Assembly (NCBI GenBank): GCA_032164245.1
Contig: JAVMKO010000001.1
Coordinates: 166,213,434 to 166,277,433, forward strand
Reading direction: 5' to 3'
Length of the DNA: 64,000 nucleotides
Source of the DNA: Sternotherus odoratus
Lineage: Eukaryota > Chordata > Testudines > Kinosternidae
Shown: piece by piece, positions 1 to 13,064 of the stretch
Numbering within the stretch: the first letter of the stretch is position 1
Layout: each line of letters begins with the position of its first letter
Program-made: the position numbers and the translations under genes
Notes under the pieces: model-generated
What the model was told of the DNA's origin: nothing
The model's input: the letters and a program-made list of their open reading frames with translations, nothing else
Database searches by the model: none

Positions 1-165
1 GTGGCTCCTAATTTACTTGTTCCTTTTCAGACCCTCTCCCTATCTACTTCAGCATAGTCCCACAGGCTCCTTGGCATCCACGTGCTCTTCCCTTGTCTCA
101 AACCCTCCCTTCACCCAGAGAGATCATTAATAGCCACAGCTCCTTCCCTGGCTACTTAGTAGGTC

Positions 166-400
166 TACACTGCAGCTGGGAAGTGCTTCCCTTCTCAAGC
201 AGGCAGAGGGGCCAACGCTGCTCAAGCTAGCATGTTAAAAACATCAGGGTAGCTAGCCGGGGGTAGCAGAGGTGGCAGCTCAGGCCAGCCACCCAAGTAC
301 GAATTTGCCTGGATACTCTGATTACATACTTTAACAGCTCACTCAAGCCACAGCCTGTGCTACCATAGCTACACTGCTATTTTTAACATGCTGGGTCAAA
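166..400. repeat. Probable MITE-like repeat remnant
   Basis: The block opens with GTCTACACTGCAGCTGG and has related inverted words near both ends: CTAGCATGTTAAAAA near 228-243, and TTTTTAACATGCTGGG near 381-396. That is the layout of a short non-autonomous DNA element. I could not define a target-site duplication, so family and limits are uncertain. Confidence 0.3.
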
Positions 401-3400
401 CAGAACTGGGGCTCGTCCATCTACTCAAACTGGGAAGTGTGCTACCAGACACAATGATGTCATACCCTTAGTGGTACGTGCCACACCAGGTCTTGCCTCA
501 GTACTTGTCTCCCGCACACTAAATATGGAACTTGCCTTATATAGTCAATGTTGCAGATTCTTGACATTTTATCATGAGTTTCAGGATTTTGAGGCTTTTC
601 TTAAAGCTCTAGCTCCTGGTGTCATAAGATCACTGAACATGCCAATTTCTTTTAAATTCATTTCTATCCCTCATGGTTACAGGGGAAAAGAAGCTTAAAA
701 ATATGACCATGAATGGCTAAAAAGCCAGAAAGCAAACAACAAGAACTCAATGATTTACTTAATGTAGTATGTTACTGCAATTTATTGGATCACGCCAGGG
801 GAATAAAATTACTACTTTTTTTCCAGTGGTGCAAGACTGATGAAAGGCTGCATAAAAATACAAAATCTTTGTCTAAACCACTACCACGAAGCAATAACTG
901 TATTGTCAGGCACTAGGTTAATGAAGCACGCTTCAAAAATAGTGAAAAGCACATTTTAGATCATCCTAACAACAAAACCCTAAGCAATTTTCTGTATGTA
1001 TGTGAGCACTAGCACGCAATATGCACAGCGGCAGCATTCTAGGAGATAAGAATTGTTTTACTGTGCCAGTCATTACTCCTCAGAGAGGGGGCTATAATAC
1101 AATTATGCATAGGAACTTAGGGAACTATTTTCAGCAAGTGCTTGATGAGAAAAAGGCATATGTGGAGAAAGGAATAAAGTCTGAATGTTGTGCTATCTGG
1201 GAGATTCCCGCCACCCCCGCCCCCTTCTCTCTGCTCACACCCAGATGACCAGTAAAGAGCTTGTTCATTATTGAGCCCTGACAGACACGTCAGTTTAGAA
1301 AGACCACAGTATTGTATAACAAAGCAATCTGTGACTTGTGTCTTGATGACATACAAAGGATTCAGCCATTCACCAATACTCTGTGCCTTCATCTTGATGT
1401 CTATCCGGTAACTGAACTAGGAGTACAGAATAATAACCCACCTGAATACCTGAATAGCTGTTTCTATGAACATGTGATTTTTTTTAATTTTTAAAAGCTG
1501 CTCTGCTGTGTATAGCATAGCACTTTCCAAGAAGACGTTTCATACAGAGGAATACTGTACCCTCATTCACTCATTTAGGGTCTCTGATTTGGTCCAAATA
1601 ATGCATGTACCATTTTCATGCTGGGTAAAAGGACTTAAGTGAAAAAAGAAGAGGGGGGAAATCCCAAACACACCCCCGGGCGAAATTTTTGCAGACAAGC
1701 CAGGACTCTAAAACACGTGTCTCTTTGTGTGAGTCGAAACCTAGTTTCCCTGGGTTCTATGGGTTATTCTAGCACCCAAAGTTTTCCAGAAATGTCAGAC
1801 AAGTTTACCACAGCAATAAAGCTCTCTACCATCTGCAAATGAGTTAGCCAAGAGTTTTCTTAAATATATTTCACAGAGAAAAAAAAAAACAACTTACAAT
1901 TCTTTCAACATTTGCCTAGCATTCAAGACCATATACACTAGGTACTGCAGAGCTGGTTAGGTTTTTTTAGGACAACTTTTTCTTCTAAAGATTAGTTGTG
2001 CACTGTAGATGTATACAGTGAGTAACACTCTGAATAGGAATTATTTCTTAGGAAACACTGCACTTATTCTTAGGAATGGAGAAGTAAAAACGTTACAGGC
2101 AATTCAGCCAAGAATCTGAGATTAACACCATTCATTCTCCTCCCAAGTGGAGAGTTATTTTCAGAAAAAAAGTTTTCAATTTGCCACACTGTATTTAAAG
2201 GCTCCCTCTGTGTAAATAAGTGCACTCAAATAACAGTAAGGAAAACAGTCCAGAATTCTAAAGAACATTGGGGAACTCTTACGCTTTCTCAGCAAAAGTT
2301 TAGAATACCTTATGGCCCAGCTAACCCTATCATGGGGAAGGTTGAAGGGTATATTTTACTCCTTCTGCCCATCTTGGCTGCAAGCCTGCTGATTAACACC
2401 AGCAATAGACAGGCAACTGGAAACAGTTTTCATAAAGAATGGTGAAAAATATTTCAAAAGGCAACAAATCAGTAACTTAAATCTCCCTTTTAGATACAGA
2501 TCACATAGGACTAATCATCAGCCAGCTCCTTTAGGTACCTCTTTTCCTAAGCATGTATACATGGATTATGATACGGCACTTCAAGAACTGCTGGCAGGTG
2601 GGTTAGAGACCTTTTATAAATAAAAATCATTATCCCCAATGTATTTGACAATACAACATTTACCCACCTGTGAACATTAATGGTCTGAATTTTCAGAAGT
2701 GATTTTGGTAGGCTTAGTGTTGGAGACACTTTAAAGGGGTTTGATTTGTCAGAAAGTGCTGAGCACCCAGCCTCTGAAAGTCAGATTCCCCCTAAAAGCA
2801 CCTCAAGTAGGGCAATAGCCCTAAATCAGGATTCTTTTGAAAATTCAGACCCAATTCACACTTAGGCCCTGTCTTCATGACAGAAGAAATGAGTTTTTAC
2901 ACACACTAACACTGCCAGCGCAGTGGAAGACACAGGAGTGGGGACTGTAGGGTAAATGAGAATCAGGCCTGATAGCAACACTTAATGTTTCACACAAGTT
3001 TTGAAAGAGTATTTAATTTACATATGTAGGGGCTTTGAGACCTGAGGCCAAAAAGCACTATTGTATATAAAAATGCAAAATATTATTTCTCTTCCAAAAT
3101 TTACTATAGGCATTTGAAAGAGTGAGGTGGCAGTACTGAAACAACATATTGGCCAAAGTGATTTGGGGACTTATGTTACAGATTTCTAAAATAATGCAAC
3201 ATTCCAGGGATTTTATTTAAAATTCTTATTGTGCAATTTTTCTGTTTCTTATATTACATTTCAACTAAAAACAATTAGGTCTGTTGGACACATTTCTCCC
3301 TAAAGTATCAGAAATCCATAATAGACTGAGGCCCTGATCCTGCATACATTTGGACATCAGTATCTGTACACAGAAGAAGAGTTTCCATTGCATTCAGTGA

Positions 3401-3465
3401 GAATGCTCACGTGCATCGAGTTATATGTCTCGATAACTGGAGCCTAAATCTCAAACTCTGAAATA
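401..3465. other. Intergenic, no recognisable gene
   Basis: AT-rich sequence with stops in every frame at normal density. The open frames are under 95 codons and show no family motif. I see no splice-bounded conserved exon, RNA gene or well-bounded repeat. Confidence 0.5.
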
Positions 3466-3479
3466 ATCCTTGTAGGGCA

Positions 3480-3660
3480 CTTTGAAACCTCTCGATTTCA
3501 GAGAGCTTTGCAGAAGCAAGAAAATATCCTGATCCTTAATGTACAGATGGGGAATTGAGGCACCCTGGGAATTGAAATGACTTGCCTAGGTTACACGCCT
3601 GGTCAATGACAGAGCTGGGATTAGAACTCAGGTCTCCTAACTCCCAGGTCAGGGACTTAT
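3480..3660 (+). repeat. MIR-like (CORE-SINE) fragment
   Basis: The order of words matches the ancient amniote MIR family on the plus strand: ACAGATGGGGAATTGAGGCA, then GACTTGCCTAGGTTACACG, then GACAGAGCTGGGATTAGAAC, then CAGGTCTCCTAACTCCCAG. The copy is diverged and has no usable RNA polymerase III boxes that I can define. The family is known; the assignment is by eye. Confidence 0.65.
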
Positions 3661-4961
3661 TTACCGATGGTTCTTTAGTCCTAATATATTAGAACGATTC
3701 ACATTTAGAAAAAAAACTTAGAGGAAGAGCCCAGTTCTCTCTATCCTGCCTAAAACTGAAATAGCGCAACTTGAACCCTTGCACTAGTGCAGTGCTCAGT
3801 CTCCCTTTCCCGCATGCAGTTTTGTTTGATTTCATTTCTATTCTCCTATGTTCCTTAATCTGGGTACGTGACAGAAGATTAAAGTCTATTCACAATACAC
3901 ACTGTTTTCTTCCTATGCCACAGCCATCCCATCAGCCATTCTCTTGGTACCCTGCAGGGCGAGGGCGCTGTACGCGATCCTTTGGTCATCAGGCAGATTA
4001 ATTTTCTTTGCACAGTTGGCCTGTACATGTTAGCAGAGACGTGATACTTTTAGCCAATCCTGTTTACTGCTGTCATTCCCAGCACCGTCACTCCGAGGCT
4101 CTTTGTGAGATTCACTATCACTGACCAATGGACTATGAGGCAGCATCTCCAACTTGTAGGTTGAAGATCACAGCTATGCAATACCATGAATACCATTTTT
4201 ATAGGATACATTTCAAGGCAGTTAAGAGTGAAGCAGCATTGAAATGTATTTTGAGTTGGGACGTCGAAAGACACCCAAACACCACATTGTGAATTAGTCT
4301 CCTAAACCTGCATGTTCTGTGACTACTCGATCTGCTGTCGTCTATGCCTGGACTAGCATGCTGCATTTATCAGTCAGAGTGTCTGTAGTGAATGGACCTC
4401 AGCCAGCCAAGCCTCACCAGAACTTATTATGATTAGCCACTGATACTGAAGGTGAAGTCTGTTCCACAAAGGTCCACCCTCTCCTAAAAGTCTCTCCTTA
4501 AAACCCACTTCTGCCAGGAAATCAATCTTCCTTTTCTTTATAGGAATATGGTCTGCTTATTGCGGTCTGACATCCACTCAAAGAAAGCAGACATGACTGC
4601 ACTCATCTGCAGAGATTAGGGAAAGTCAGTAGTTATCACAGTCTCTCCACTGGTGATATCTATAGAGCCCTGCAAATATCCACAAATGTGATCTGTGGAT
4701 CACAGATCAGATACACATTTTGTATCCTCACAGGGCTCTAGGTATTTGGAATGTGCAGTCTTCCGCATACTGATCATACTATACAATGGACACTTGAACA
4801 AAATAGGCCCAATTTAATGTCCTGCTCCTTGTGTAGTCACTGGCAGCAAAGTGAGTATAAAGTGCATTTTTAGACACTGTGCACTGGTTGCAAGTAACTA
4901 CACATGGTGCAGTGCATCAGAGAGTTGGGTCCAAAGTGCCTTAGTCCCAGATTGCTGTATT
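3661..4961. other. Intergenic, nothing recognised
   Basis: No coding frame with a family signature, no RNA gene and no well-bounded repeat. The ORFs here are 76 codons or shorter. Confidence 0.5.
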
Positions 4962-4966
4962 CCCTT

Positions 4967-5708
4967 TGTCAGGATTGCCTCCCCAATCTGAACTCTAGGG
5001 TAAAGATGTGGGGACCCACATAAAAAAAGAAACAACCCCCCAAGCTTATTTTACCAGCTTAGGTTAAAACTTTTCCCCAGAACACAAACTTCTCCAGTGT
5101 CTGGACTTGGAATATCGGCTGTCACCACCAATTTAAGCCCACAAAACAATGGGTTTGGGTAAATTGGAACCCCCCTTTAACACTCCCCAAATCTCCTCCC
5201 TTTACCTGGGAGAGTCTTGAGAGCACAAAGGAAAAAACCCTCACTTTCTGTGAGACATGCCCAATCCAAACCAGGATCTATCTAATAGAAACAAGCAGTC
5301 AGAGTCTTAAAAGAAAGATTTTAATTAAAGAAAAAAAAGAAGAAGGAATGTACAGAAATTAATAGGAAAAAAACCCCACTTGCATCACTGATCCCTCCCT
5401 GGGAATTCTTCCTCTGCTAAAGCTAACACTATAAGGAACACCGTGGATCAATTATCAAGTGATGCAGTTCAAGCATACAATTCACGTACTACTGAACTTG
5501 ACTAGTTAGAAGATTAGAGATAGGTAGAGTAAAGACATAGGTGTGATTCATTCCATAGCCGGAGAGAACAGAACAGAGAGCGATAAACCTAAACTCTTTG
5601 TCTCCGAGGTTGATTAGCATCTCTGGTTCGTCATCCCCTCTCAGGTTACTTTTAGGTTAACTCGTTACAGGTAAAACAGTAATTCTAGGCTACTTTATAC
5701 TTATGACA
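4967..5708. mobile_element. Solo LTR with 5-bp target-site duplication
   Basis: The 742-bp block begins TGTCA and ends TGACA, so it has perfect 5-bp inverted termini of TG...CA type. It is flanked on both sides by the direct repeat CCCTT (4962-4966 and 5709-5713). That is the footprint of a retroviral-type LTR left by recombination between two LTRs. No gag, pol or env sequence adjoins it. An ATTAAA/TTTAAT motif lies near 5321 and reads on either strand, so I leave orientation open; the minus strand (starting TGTCATAAGTATAA) is slightly preferred. Confidence 0.75.
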
Positions 5709-5713
5709 CCCTT

Positions 5714-6450
5714 CCTATTACCATGTATTATTTACCTATTTGTTCACATTGTGGGAAAAAATCTTGTCTTCAACAAAAATTGTATTAAGAAGTAGAATCA
5801 TACCCTCAAGTATCTTTTTTTCCGTAAATAAAACATTTTGAAAGACTGTACTATCACTACACAAATATATGTTAAGTGATGGTCAAAATGAACCTACTCT
5901 GAGCATTTTAACATTTGTGAGCAGGAACACATCTGAGAAAGAGAACACATTTTATATAGTTAATTCCATAACAGTATTCTTTTTATTACTGCAGCTGAGT
6001 CCAGTATATGAAAGACACTGTGGCATAAAATTAGTGATAGCACTGAACTCTTGTTTGGACATGTCACTTCAGACAGCTTAGTGCAGTGTGGAAAATGCAC
6101 TTTTTAGTTTTGCTGAACACATCTTCATTGATGTGGCCTTAACTATGCCTTCTTCTGAGTTAGAAGTCACCAGTGTGTACTGTTACTAGTTAAAGTTCTT
6201 CCTTATTGATTCTGCCCCTCTTCCCCCCCCCCCCCTTCCATGACATCCTATACTATTATGGTCACCACTTTTACAAGACTAGGATACTTTGTACAAAATG
6301 TATGCCTTGAGGGGTATAATTTGAAAAGTCAAATCTGCTAAATATCATGATCCTGTTAAAATATGTATAGCAACACTATAGGCAAAGTTATAAGATTCTA
6401 CTGTAATGTTGTAATTTTCCATAATAAGGCAAAAATATCATATTGCCTCT
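5714..6450. other. Intergenic, with a short C homopolymer
   Basis: No gene recognised. The only marked feature is a run of 13 C at 6223-6235. The 70-codon frame at 5869-6081 has no family motif and looks like chance. Confidence 0.45.
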
Positions 6451-7137
6451 ATATAAATCCATGGTACACCCACATCTTGAATACTGTGTGCAGAGGTGGT
6501 TGCCCCATCTCAGAAAACATATATTGGAATTGGAAAAGGTCCAGGAAAGGGCAAAAAAATGATTAAAGGTATTGAATGACTTCCATAGAAGGAGAGATTA
6601 ATAAGACTGGGACTTGTCTTTTTTTCAAGCTGAAAACTGGGCAGGGGGTGGGGGGGGGGGGGAAATATGATAGAGGTCTATAAAATCATCACTGGTGTGG
6701 AGAAAGTAAATAAGGAAGTGTTATTTACTCCTCATAACACAAGAACTAGGGGTCACCAAATGAAATTAATAGGCAGGTTTAAAACAAACAAAAGGAAGTA
6801 TTTACACAATGCAGAGTCAATCTGTGGAACTCTTTGCCAGAGGATGTTGTGAAGGCCAAGACTATAATAGGGTTCAAAAATAAAACACACACACCCCCAC
6901 AGAAAAAAAAAAGACCCACAAACCACAAACTAGATAAATTCGTAGAGGCTAAGTCCATCAATGGCTATTGCCAGGATGGGCAGGGATGACATCCCTAGCC
7001 TCTGTTCCCAGAAGATGGGAATGAGCAACAGGGAATGGATCACTTGTTGATTACCTGTTCTGTTCATCCTCTCTGGGGCATCTGGTATTGGCCACTGTCA
7101 GAAGACAGGATACCCAGTATGACCATTCTTATGTTCT
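6451..7137 (+). mobile_element. CR1 LINE 3' fragment
   Basis: A diverged 3' end of a CR1 non-LTR retrotransposon on the plus strand. The decayed end of the reverse transcriptase ORF reads ATGATAGAGGTCTATAAAAT (IEVYKI) and then the NTRTRGHQMKLI region. The 3' UTR follows and ends GACCATTCTTATGTTCTGGG, close to the usual turtle CR1 terminus. A G-run near 6646-6661 and an AC/A-rich insert near 6881-6912 interrupt it. The 5' truncation is typical of CR1. Confidence 0.85.
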
Positions 7138-7644
7138 GGGTAACACTCCCCATCAGGTTTTTCAGAAACCAGGACATATTAGCACCCCAGACAGGTGTTA
7201 AAGGGCCATCAGCCATTTAAGTGGCTATCCTCCAGAAGTGGGGGAGGGGGAGAAGAGAGATGTAAACAAGAAATTTACATTTTATCACAGGGACAATTCA
7301 AACCTCTCATCCACAATGGAGTGTGTGTCACCATGACTCAGCAAAGATGTTTCTAGCACTAGAAATTGAATTATAAAGAGGGTGAAAACACTTCACCTCT
7401 TCTCCCCCATCTTTCTGCTTATGAGATCTACAACTCACAGAAACTGAATTAAGTGGAAGAGGTCCCAGACTGAAAGGAGCCCCAGTCTGTGAAATTTACA
7501 ACAGCATATAGCGAGACAAAACTTTTGCTTTTACATTCACTTAACTTAACAAACTAAGAGTAATATGCAAGCAAGTACCTATTTTCTTTTGTAACCAATT
7601 CTGACCTTTATGCATCACTTTTAAAATCCATCTTTCTATAGTTA

Positions 7645-8060
7645 TTACATGAACATATCATTGTTTTATCTTTATTGTGCTTGGATTAAAGTGTGTGGGA
7701 AACTCCATTTGGGATACCAAGGCTGGTGCAGATCTCATTTTCCTTTGGTGAAATTACAAGCTTTCTATGAGTTTGTATTGTTCTGTAGTGTGCTGGACAG
7801 TACAAGATGCACGTTTCTCTGGGAACAAGGTTGGGAGAGCTTATGGGTGTTGCTCTGTATGTAATTCATGAGTGACTGGTCTGAACCCTCATGTATTTAG
7901 CTGGGAGTGAATTTTCATGCTGAAGGCTTCATGAGCAGGCCAGGTGTGGCTGTTCTGACAGCAAAGCTGTGTAAAAGGCACACCAGGCTAGAGACTTAAG
8001 GGGACACAGTCATTCAACATTCCAGATTGCACCCTGAAGAATGTCTCACACCCCCATTTC
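7645..8060 (+). repeat. Probable LTR fragment of an endogenous retroelement
   Basis: The stretch from about GCTTGGATTAAAGTGTGTGG, through a CTTTCTATGAGTTTGTATTG region, to the GATTGCACCCTGAAGAATG end resembles reptile ERV-type LTR/U5 sequence. I could not find a matched terminus or target-site duplication. It is annotated as a fragment with modest confidence. Confidence 0.4.
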
Positions 8061-9338
8061 CCCAAATACCTGGGAATAGGGGCAGCACAGCATCCTCCAA
8101 AATACATCCCAGGAGTGTTCAGCATGGTCAGTTTGACTAGTCAAGTTCCAGACAATACCTACTGCCCCATACCTCACCAACCCTCTGACCTCATCTTTAT
8201 ACAACTTCTGATTACCTTAATGGCTACCTTCTGCAGAGGCTAGTGGCCCTTGATGAGAACACTTGGTTCCCAGGTGTTGAGTATAGTCATCCAAAACTAC
8301 AAACTAAACCCTGGTGGAAGAGGGAGAAGAAAGCAACCTAACAAAAATCCAGGCAGCCTCTTAAAGTGCTCAGCCACCGAGTCACACAGCCATAGCTTAG
8401 CACTCCTTAGACTGGTTAAGCTAAAAGAATGCTGAAACTCTAATTTACTCTTTCTATTTACACCATCATTTACTCAGCTTTTCACACTGTAGACAGTGAA
8501 AACTGTCTAATCTGTTTTGTTTGGTCAGATTCCAGTAAGTAACTGACCGGTTCTCATGCATTTGAACAGGCCCAATTGCAGGACTGGGTTCCAGTTTGGT
8601 TTTTTTAAGTCCCAGTTTTTAAAACCAATGTACATCCTACATATGTATATTGTAGGATATTAGCTAAAAGTACTCCCGTCACAACAATCACAATGTACAC
8701 GCACAGTTTTGCTACTCATTTTCTGGCGATTGTAAAGGGTTAATAACTCAGTAATTCATGGATTTGAAAAGGGAAAATACCCTGTAGAACAGGGATATTA
8801 AGACCTCATTGGTTCAGGAGCGAAATTAGTGATCAACATAATCCAAGAGTCACAGTATTGTGACTTCATTGTTTCCTTTACTATAGTATTATATACTCAT
8901 ACATAGACAGTACAACATGGGAAATTATATACATTAGTCTCAACAAAATGACTGATCAAGTATTTTATCAACTATATTTGGTTAACACAGTAAAAACATC
9001 CCGATTGGTTAATAATTAAAATCAGTGTTTTAATATTCTGCTGCAAATCTCTGCTGGTCTCACATCAAGAGTGACTTGCGGCTTGCTAGCCTCAATTGGA
9101 GTATGACTGGTGTAGAGCCAGAGGGGACATGGTGCAAACAAAATACAAGGTATATGAATACGGGACCTACACAATTTAGCAGTATTTGATCAAACACAAA
9201 ACTCCCATTGATTTCAATGGAGCAGGAGTGGACTCAAGCAGAGCATTTTTAAGAGACAGCAGTAGTATTACTTTTAAACATTGGTTTTGTGCTTCTTTGT
9301 AAAACTGATCTTTTTCAGCAGCAGCAAATAAAAATTTA
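8061..9338. other. Intergenic, nothing recognised
   Basis: AT-rich sequence with no coding signature. A short phrase near 9203-9225 (CTCCCATTGATTTCAATGGAG) is common in vertebrate interspersed repeats, but no element could be bounded. Confidence 0.4.
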
Positions 9339-9340
9339 GA

Positions 9341-10057
9341 ACATAAGAATGGCCGTACTGGTCAGACCAATGGTCCATCTAGCCCAATATCCTGTCTACC
9401 GACAGTGGCCAATGCCAGGTGCCCTGGAGTGAGTGAACCTAACAGGCAATGATCAAGTGATCTCTCTCCTGCCATCCATCACCCCCCTCTGACAGAGAGA
9501 GGCTAGGGACACCATTTCTTACCCATCCTGGCTAATAGCCATTAATGGACTTAACTGGATAAATTCATGGAGGTTCTCTTTTAAACCCTGTTATAGTCCT
9601 AGCCTTCTCTGGCAAGGAGTTCCACAGGTTGACTGTGCGCTGTGTGAAGAAGAACTTTCTTTTATTTGTTTTAAACCTGTTGCCCACTAATGTCATTGGG
9701 TGGCCCCTAGTTCTTATATTATGGGAACAAGTAAATAACTTTTCCTTATTCACTTTCTCCACACCACTCATAATTTTATATACCTCTATCATATCCCCCC
9801 TTAGTCTCCTCTTTTCCAAGCTAAAATGTCCTAGCTTCTTTAATCTCTCCTCATATGGGACCCGTTCCAAACCCCTAATCATCTTAGTTGCCCTTCTCTG
9901 AACCTTTTCTAATGCCAATATATCCTTTTTGAGATGAGACCACATTTGTACACAGTATTCAGGATGTGGGCGCACCATGGATTTATATAAGGGCAATAAG
10001 ATATTCTCCGTCTTATTCTCTATCCCTTTTTTAATGATTCCTAATTTAGAGCTGGTT
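9341..10057 (-). mobile_element. CR1 LINE 3' end
   Basis: A 5'-truncated CR1 on the minus strand with its 3' terminus at the left (ACATAAGAATGGCC, the reverse complement of the family's end). The minus-strand ORF from about 10060 to 9565 keeps the C-terminal part of the reverse transcriptase protein. Visible words include [45 protein letters not shown] and [12 protein letters not shown]. The 3' UTR follows. The first residues of that ORF upstream of about 10057 come from flanking DNA. Confidence 0.92.
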
Positions 10058-11846
10058 GGAAATTTTACAAACAGATTTTTTTTTGGTGGAAAGTGAAAAA
10101 CCATTGAACCCAAAAGGGTCTTGGACTGAATTTCCAGTCAAAGTGAGAAAGGGAAATGCCAGAAGAGTCAATAACCTAGGAGGTGATGGCACTTACCCTG
10201 GATGCAGACAACATGGGTTCAAGTCCCTGAAAAAACCATTTCCTGCACAACTCTAAGATCTATAAACCAGTGACACTGCATGCTACTTTCTATCAATGTA
10301 GGCATACATATAGGTTAGTGTGAGTTTTAAGACAGGTTGTTTAAGTCTCTTGCAAATATCATTTTTTAAGAATTAGTCAAAAATTCATACTAAGTTGTTT
10401 TGTTGTTGAAACATGGCCTTTCACAAAAAGATTTTTCCCCACACCCATCTGCCCACCCTCCCCTCAATGAAGTTTTCACCAAATATCACAGAAAATCATC
10501 ATTTACCAGAAATCCACATTTCAGTTAAATTATTCAAAAACAATATCAGTGAAGATTCTGGTAAAATGTTATTAAAATGTTAGTAAAAAAAAGAATGGGT
10601 CCATTTTTAATGCTGCAACACAAACTTCTGAAAGAAATTCCATTTTGAGGCAGCTCAGCTCATTTTCAAGAAAAAACACTCCCCAAATCAGTAGATGCCT
10701 AAAGCTAGACCTACAAGAAGAGTTAATTTTAATGCTTCTTTTAACAGCATGGTTTTTAATTTGCAGTTCATTCAAATAAATATATATCACAGCGCCATCT
10801 GCTGGTAGTTACAAATCACTTTTGGCTGGAAGATTATCCTGCCTAGCTAACAGAGCATCATCATGCACATTATGCAGTATAAAATTAGATTATGCACAGT
10901 GTAAACTGTACATAGACTAAGCAGATGCTCATCCTTTCTATACTTTTCATCAGGGTCAAATTAAAGTAATCCAAGGCCCTATGCATACCACTATACAGGC
11001 CCTCCTGGTCACTTCCCCCTTCCCCAAATCCCATTTGGCATGACCATTGAAGGGGGGCATTCCTCCCAGAGAGCAGTTGCATAGGTCCCCCCACCCATCC
11101 CCCTTACATGTGGCAGCAGGGGCTCCCCCACTACTTACCCCAAAAACTGGAGTATATCTAGCTGTGCAATGGGTCTGCCAAATTACACTCCTCTCCGCCA
11201 GGGCAGATGGAGGGTCTAGGGCTCCCTGGATAGCTCTTGCCACAGCCGGTCTCTGGCTTCTGACCTGGGCAGGGCTCCTGCGTGTATCCTGCTTTTGCCT
11301 TTTGAAAAGGTGGTCCCCCTACAACAGGGCATTCTGAAAATGTATTGAGTTCATGACCTTGAGGCAAACCAACCTATTTGTTGTAACATCCATGTTGGAG
11401 GAAGCAAAATCCATGCAAATAGCTTGACAGTGGTATTAATGCCTCTCTGAAATACTGGACGTAGCTTCTCTGCCTCAGTCTCATGATCTGTGAAGTGGGC
11501 TTTGTCCTTCTCTTCTATGAAAGGCAGGCTGACTTGTACTAGCACAAGCTGCTGAGTTAAACAGAAAAGCCCCAAAGACCAACCAGAATGTGTTGGTGGA
11601 AACCGCACAGTGCTAGCTACTTATAAAGCACTATTGTAAAAAAGTTAGTGTGTCAAACTTGCTTAAGATCAGAGGCTAGACCCAGAAGGCTCCACCATAC
11701 TTCCAACATGTGAGACTAATTGTAATTTACATTTGTATCACTCTGTATTAGAGGTGCTCTGCTTTTCAGGAAAGTTAATTTGATCTGTAATATTTGGCTG
11801 ACCACTGTTTTCCACATGAAACCTGAGTGGCTCTGTTCTACTGAAT
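10058..11846. other. Intergenic, nothing recognised
   Basis: Contains a moderately GC-rich patch at 10.96-11.35 kb with overlapping open frames on both strands, none with a family motif. I see no RNA gene, tandem repeat or well-bounded transposon. Confidence 0.4.
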
Positions 11847-11887
11847 GGTGCTTTTGCATATTATATATATGGATATGCAAAAGCACC
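11847..11887. repeat. 14-bp inverted repeat with AT-rich loop
   Basis: GGTGCTTTTGCATA (11847-11860) is the exact reverse complement of TATGCAAAAGCACC (11874-11887). The 13-nt loop is almost pure A/T. It lies 20 bp from a second, larger palindrome and could form a small cruciform. Confidence 0.8.
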
Positions 11888-11907
11888 TCGACACTTTTGC
11901 CATTGCA

Positions 11908-11979
11908 CTCTCGACACTTTTGCCATTGACTATATATATATATATATATATATATAGTCAATGGCAAAAGTGTCGAGAG
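11908..11979. repeat. 72-bp perfect palindrome with (TA)13 core
   Basis: A 23-bp arm (11908-11930) is followed by 26 nt of alternating TA (11931-11956) and then the exact reverse complement arm (11957-11979). Part of the arm (TCGACACTTTTGCCATTG) also occurs as a direct copy at about 11888-11905. The layout fits a tiny fold-back MITE or a (TA)n-mediated inverted duplication. Confidence 0.85.
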
Positions 11980-13060
11980 ATCTGTGGCATGTCATTCTAA
12001 CATTGTTGTATACTGAAAATAGTTTCAGCTTCCTCTCTATAGCCTAGTCTGAAAATAAAACATATGGAGTTCGCACGACCACTGATTGGATTTTGATTGC
12101 TCTGAAATGTGGCCAAGTTTCAAGTGGAGAGTACAGCCTGAAAGGAAATACAGTAGACACTAGACAATTTATTTGTTTCTGAGTGGGGACCTGGCTGACA
12201 GGCTGCTTCTAAGGTGGCTAACAAGAGCAACATGTTCCCATATGGAAGCCATATGGTGAAATCAGCCAATATCCAGAAACATGGCACAATATATGTACTA
12301 TGGCAGCAGGAAAAGCCAAGTCCTGTAGAATTGGTGCCAATCAAAACAGCAAAATCATGATGGAGAACACTGGTCAACTAAAATAGTTAACATACCAGCA
12401 GGTTTTAGATTAAATGCTTTTTGGAGCCATACAGTGAAAATGTATGAGAGGCCCACTTCAAAAAGTAATGGTGAGGCACGACATTAATAATTATCTAGAT
12501 TTGAACATATACCATTAAATTCTATATTGTAGCTCGTCCCAGGTACATTAGGACATCTGTAAACATTTGGTGTGGAAAAAAAATGAGTTTCAAAATATAT
12601 GCATTTATAAAAATCTGAACATACACATGAAAGTGAATTAATAAGCCCTCCCTCTCCCAAAGTACTTAGTGACCATAATGTTAACAGAAGACATGCTACT
12701 CCCGAGACAGTTCAGAGATTAGTAGAGTTTATAGCCTTGCGAGCAGAATCCTTGTAAACAACAGTAAACAAGGATGAAAGTTTCAGCCAAAGCCTAATTT
12801 AAATGCCACTGAAGTCTCACAGGTCATATTATAAATATTTGTAAAGGCCTCTAAACACAGAATTACTGTTGCATTTCTAATTGCATGGTATCGTCATACA
12901 GGCAAGCAGCAGAATATTGTGTGTTAGGCTTACTACTGACGTATGATGTGCTCATTAAAGGATACACTCCTGAGTAGGCAAAATATGTACTAAACAATAC
13001 TACCCTCTTGTGGTGAAACTGTAACCTAACTTTCAATAGAATAAACCTTCAGATTCACTT
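11980..13060. other. Intergenic, nothing recognised
   Basis: No gene, RNA or bounded repeat recognised. The open frames are short and without motifs. Confidence 0.4.
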
Positions 13061-13064
13061 AGCT

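Noticed and set aside
10181..10250. Possible tRNA or tRNA-derived SINE head
   Set aside because: GGGTTCAAGTCCC resembles a B box, but I could not draw an acceptor stem or the other arms, and no tail repeat follows.
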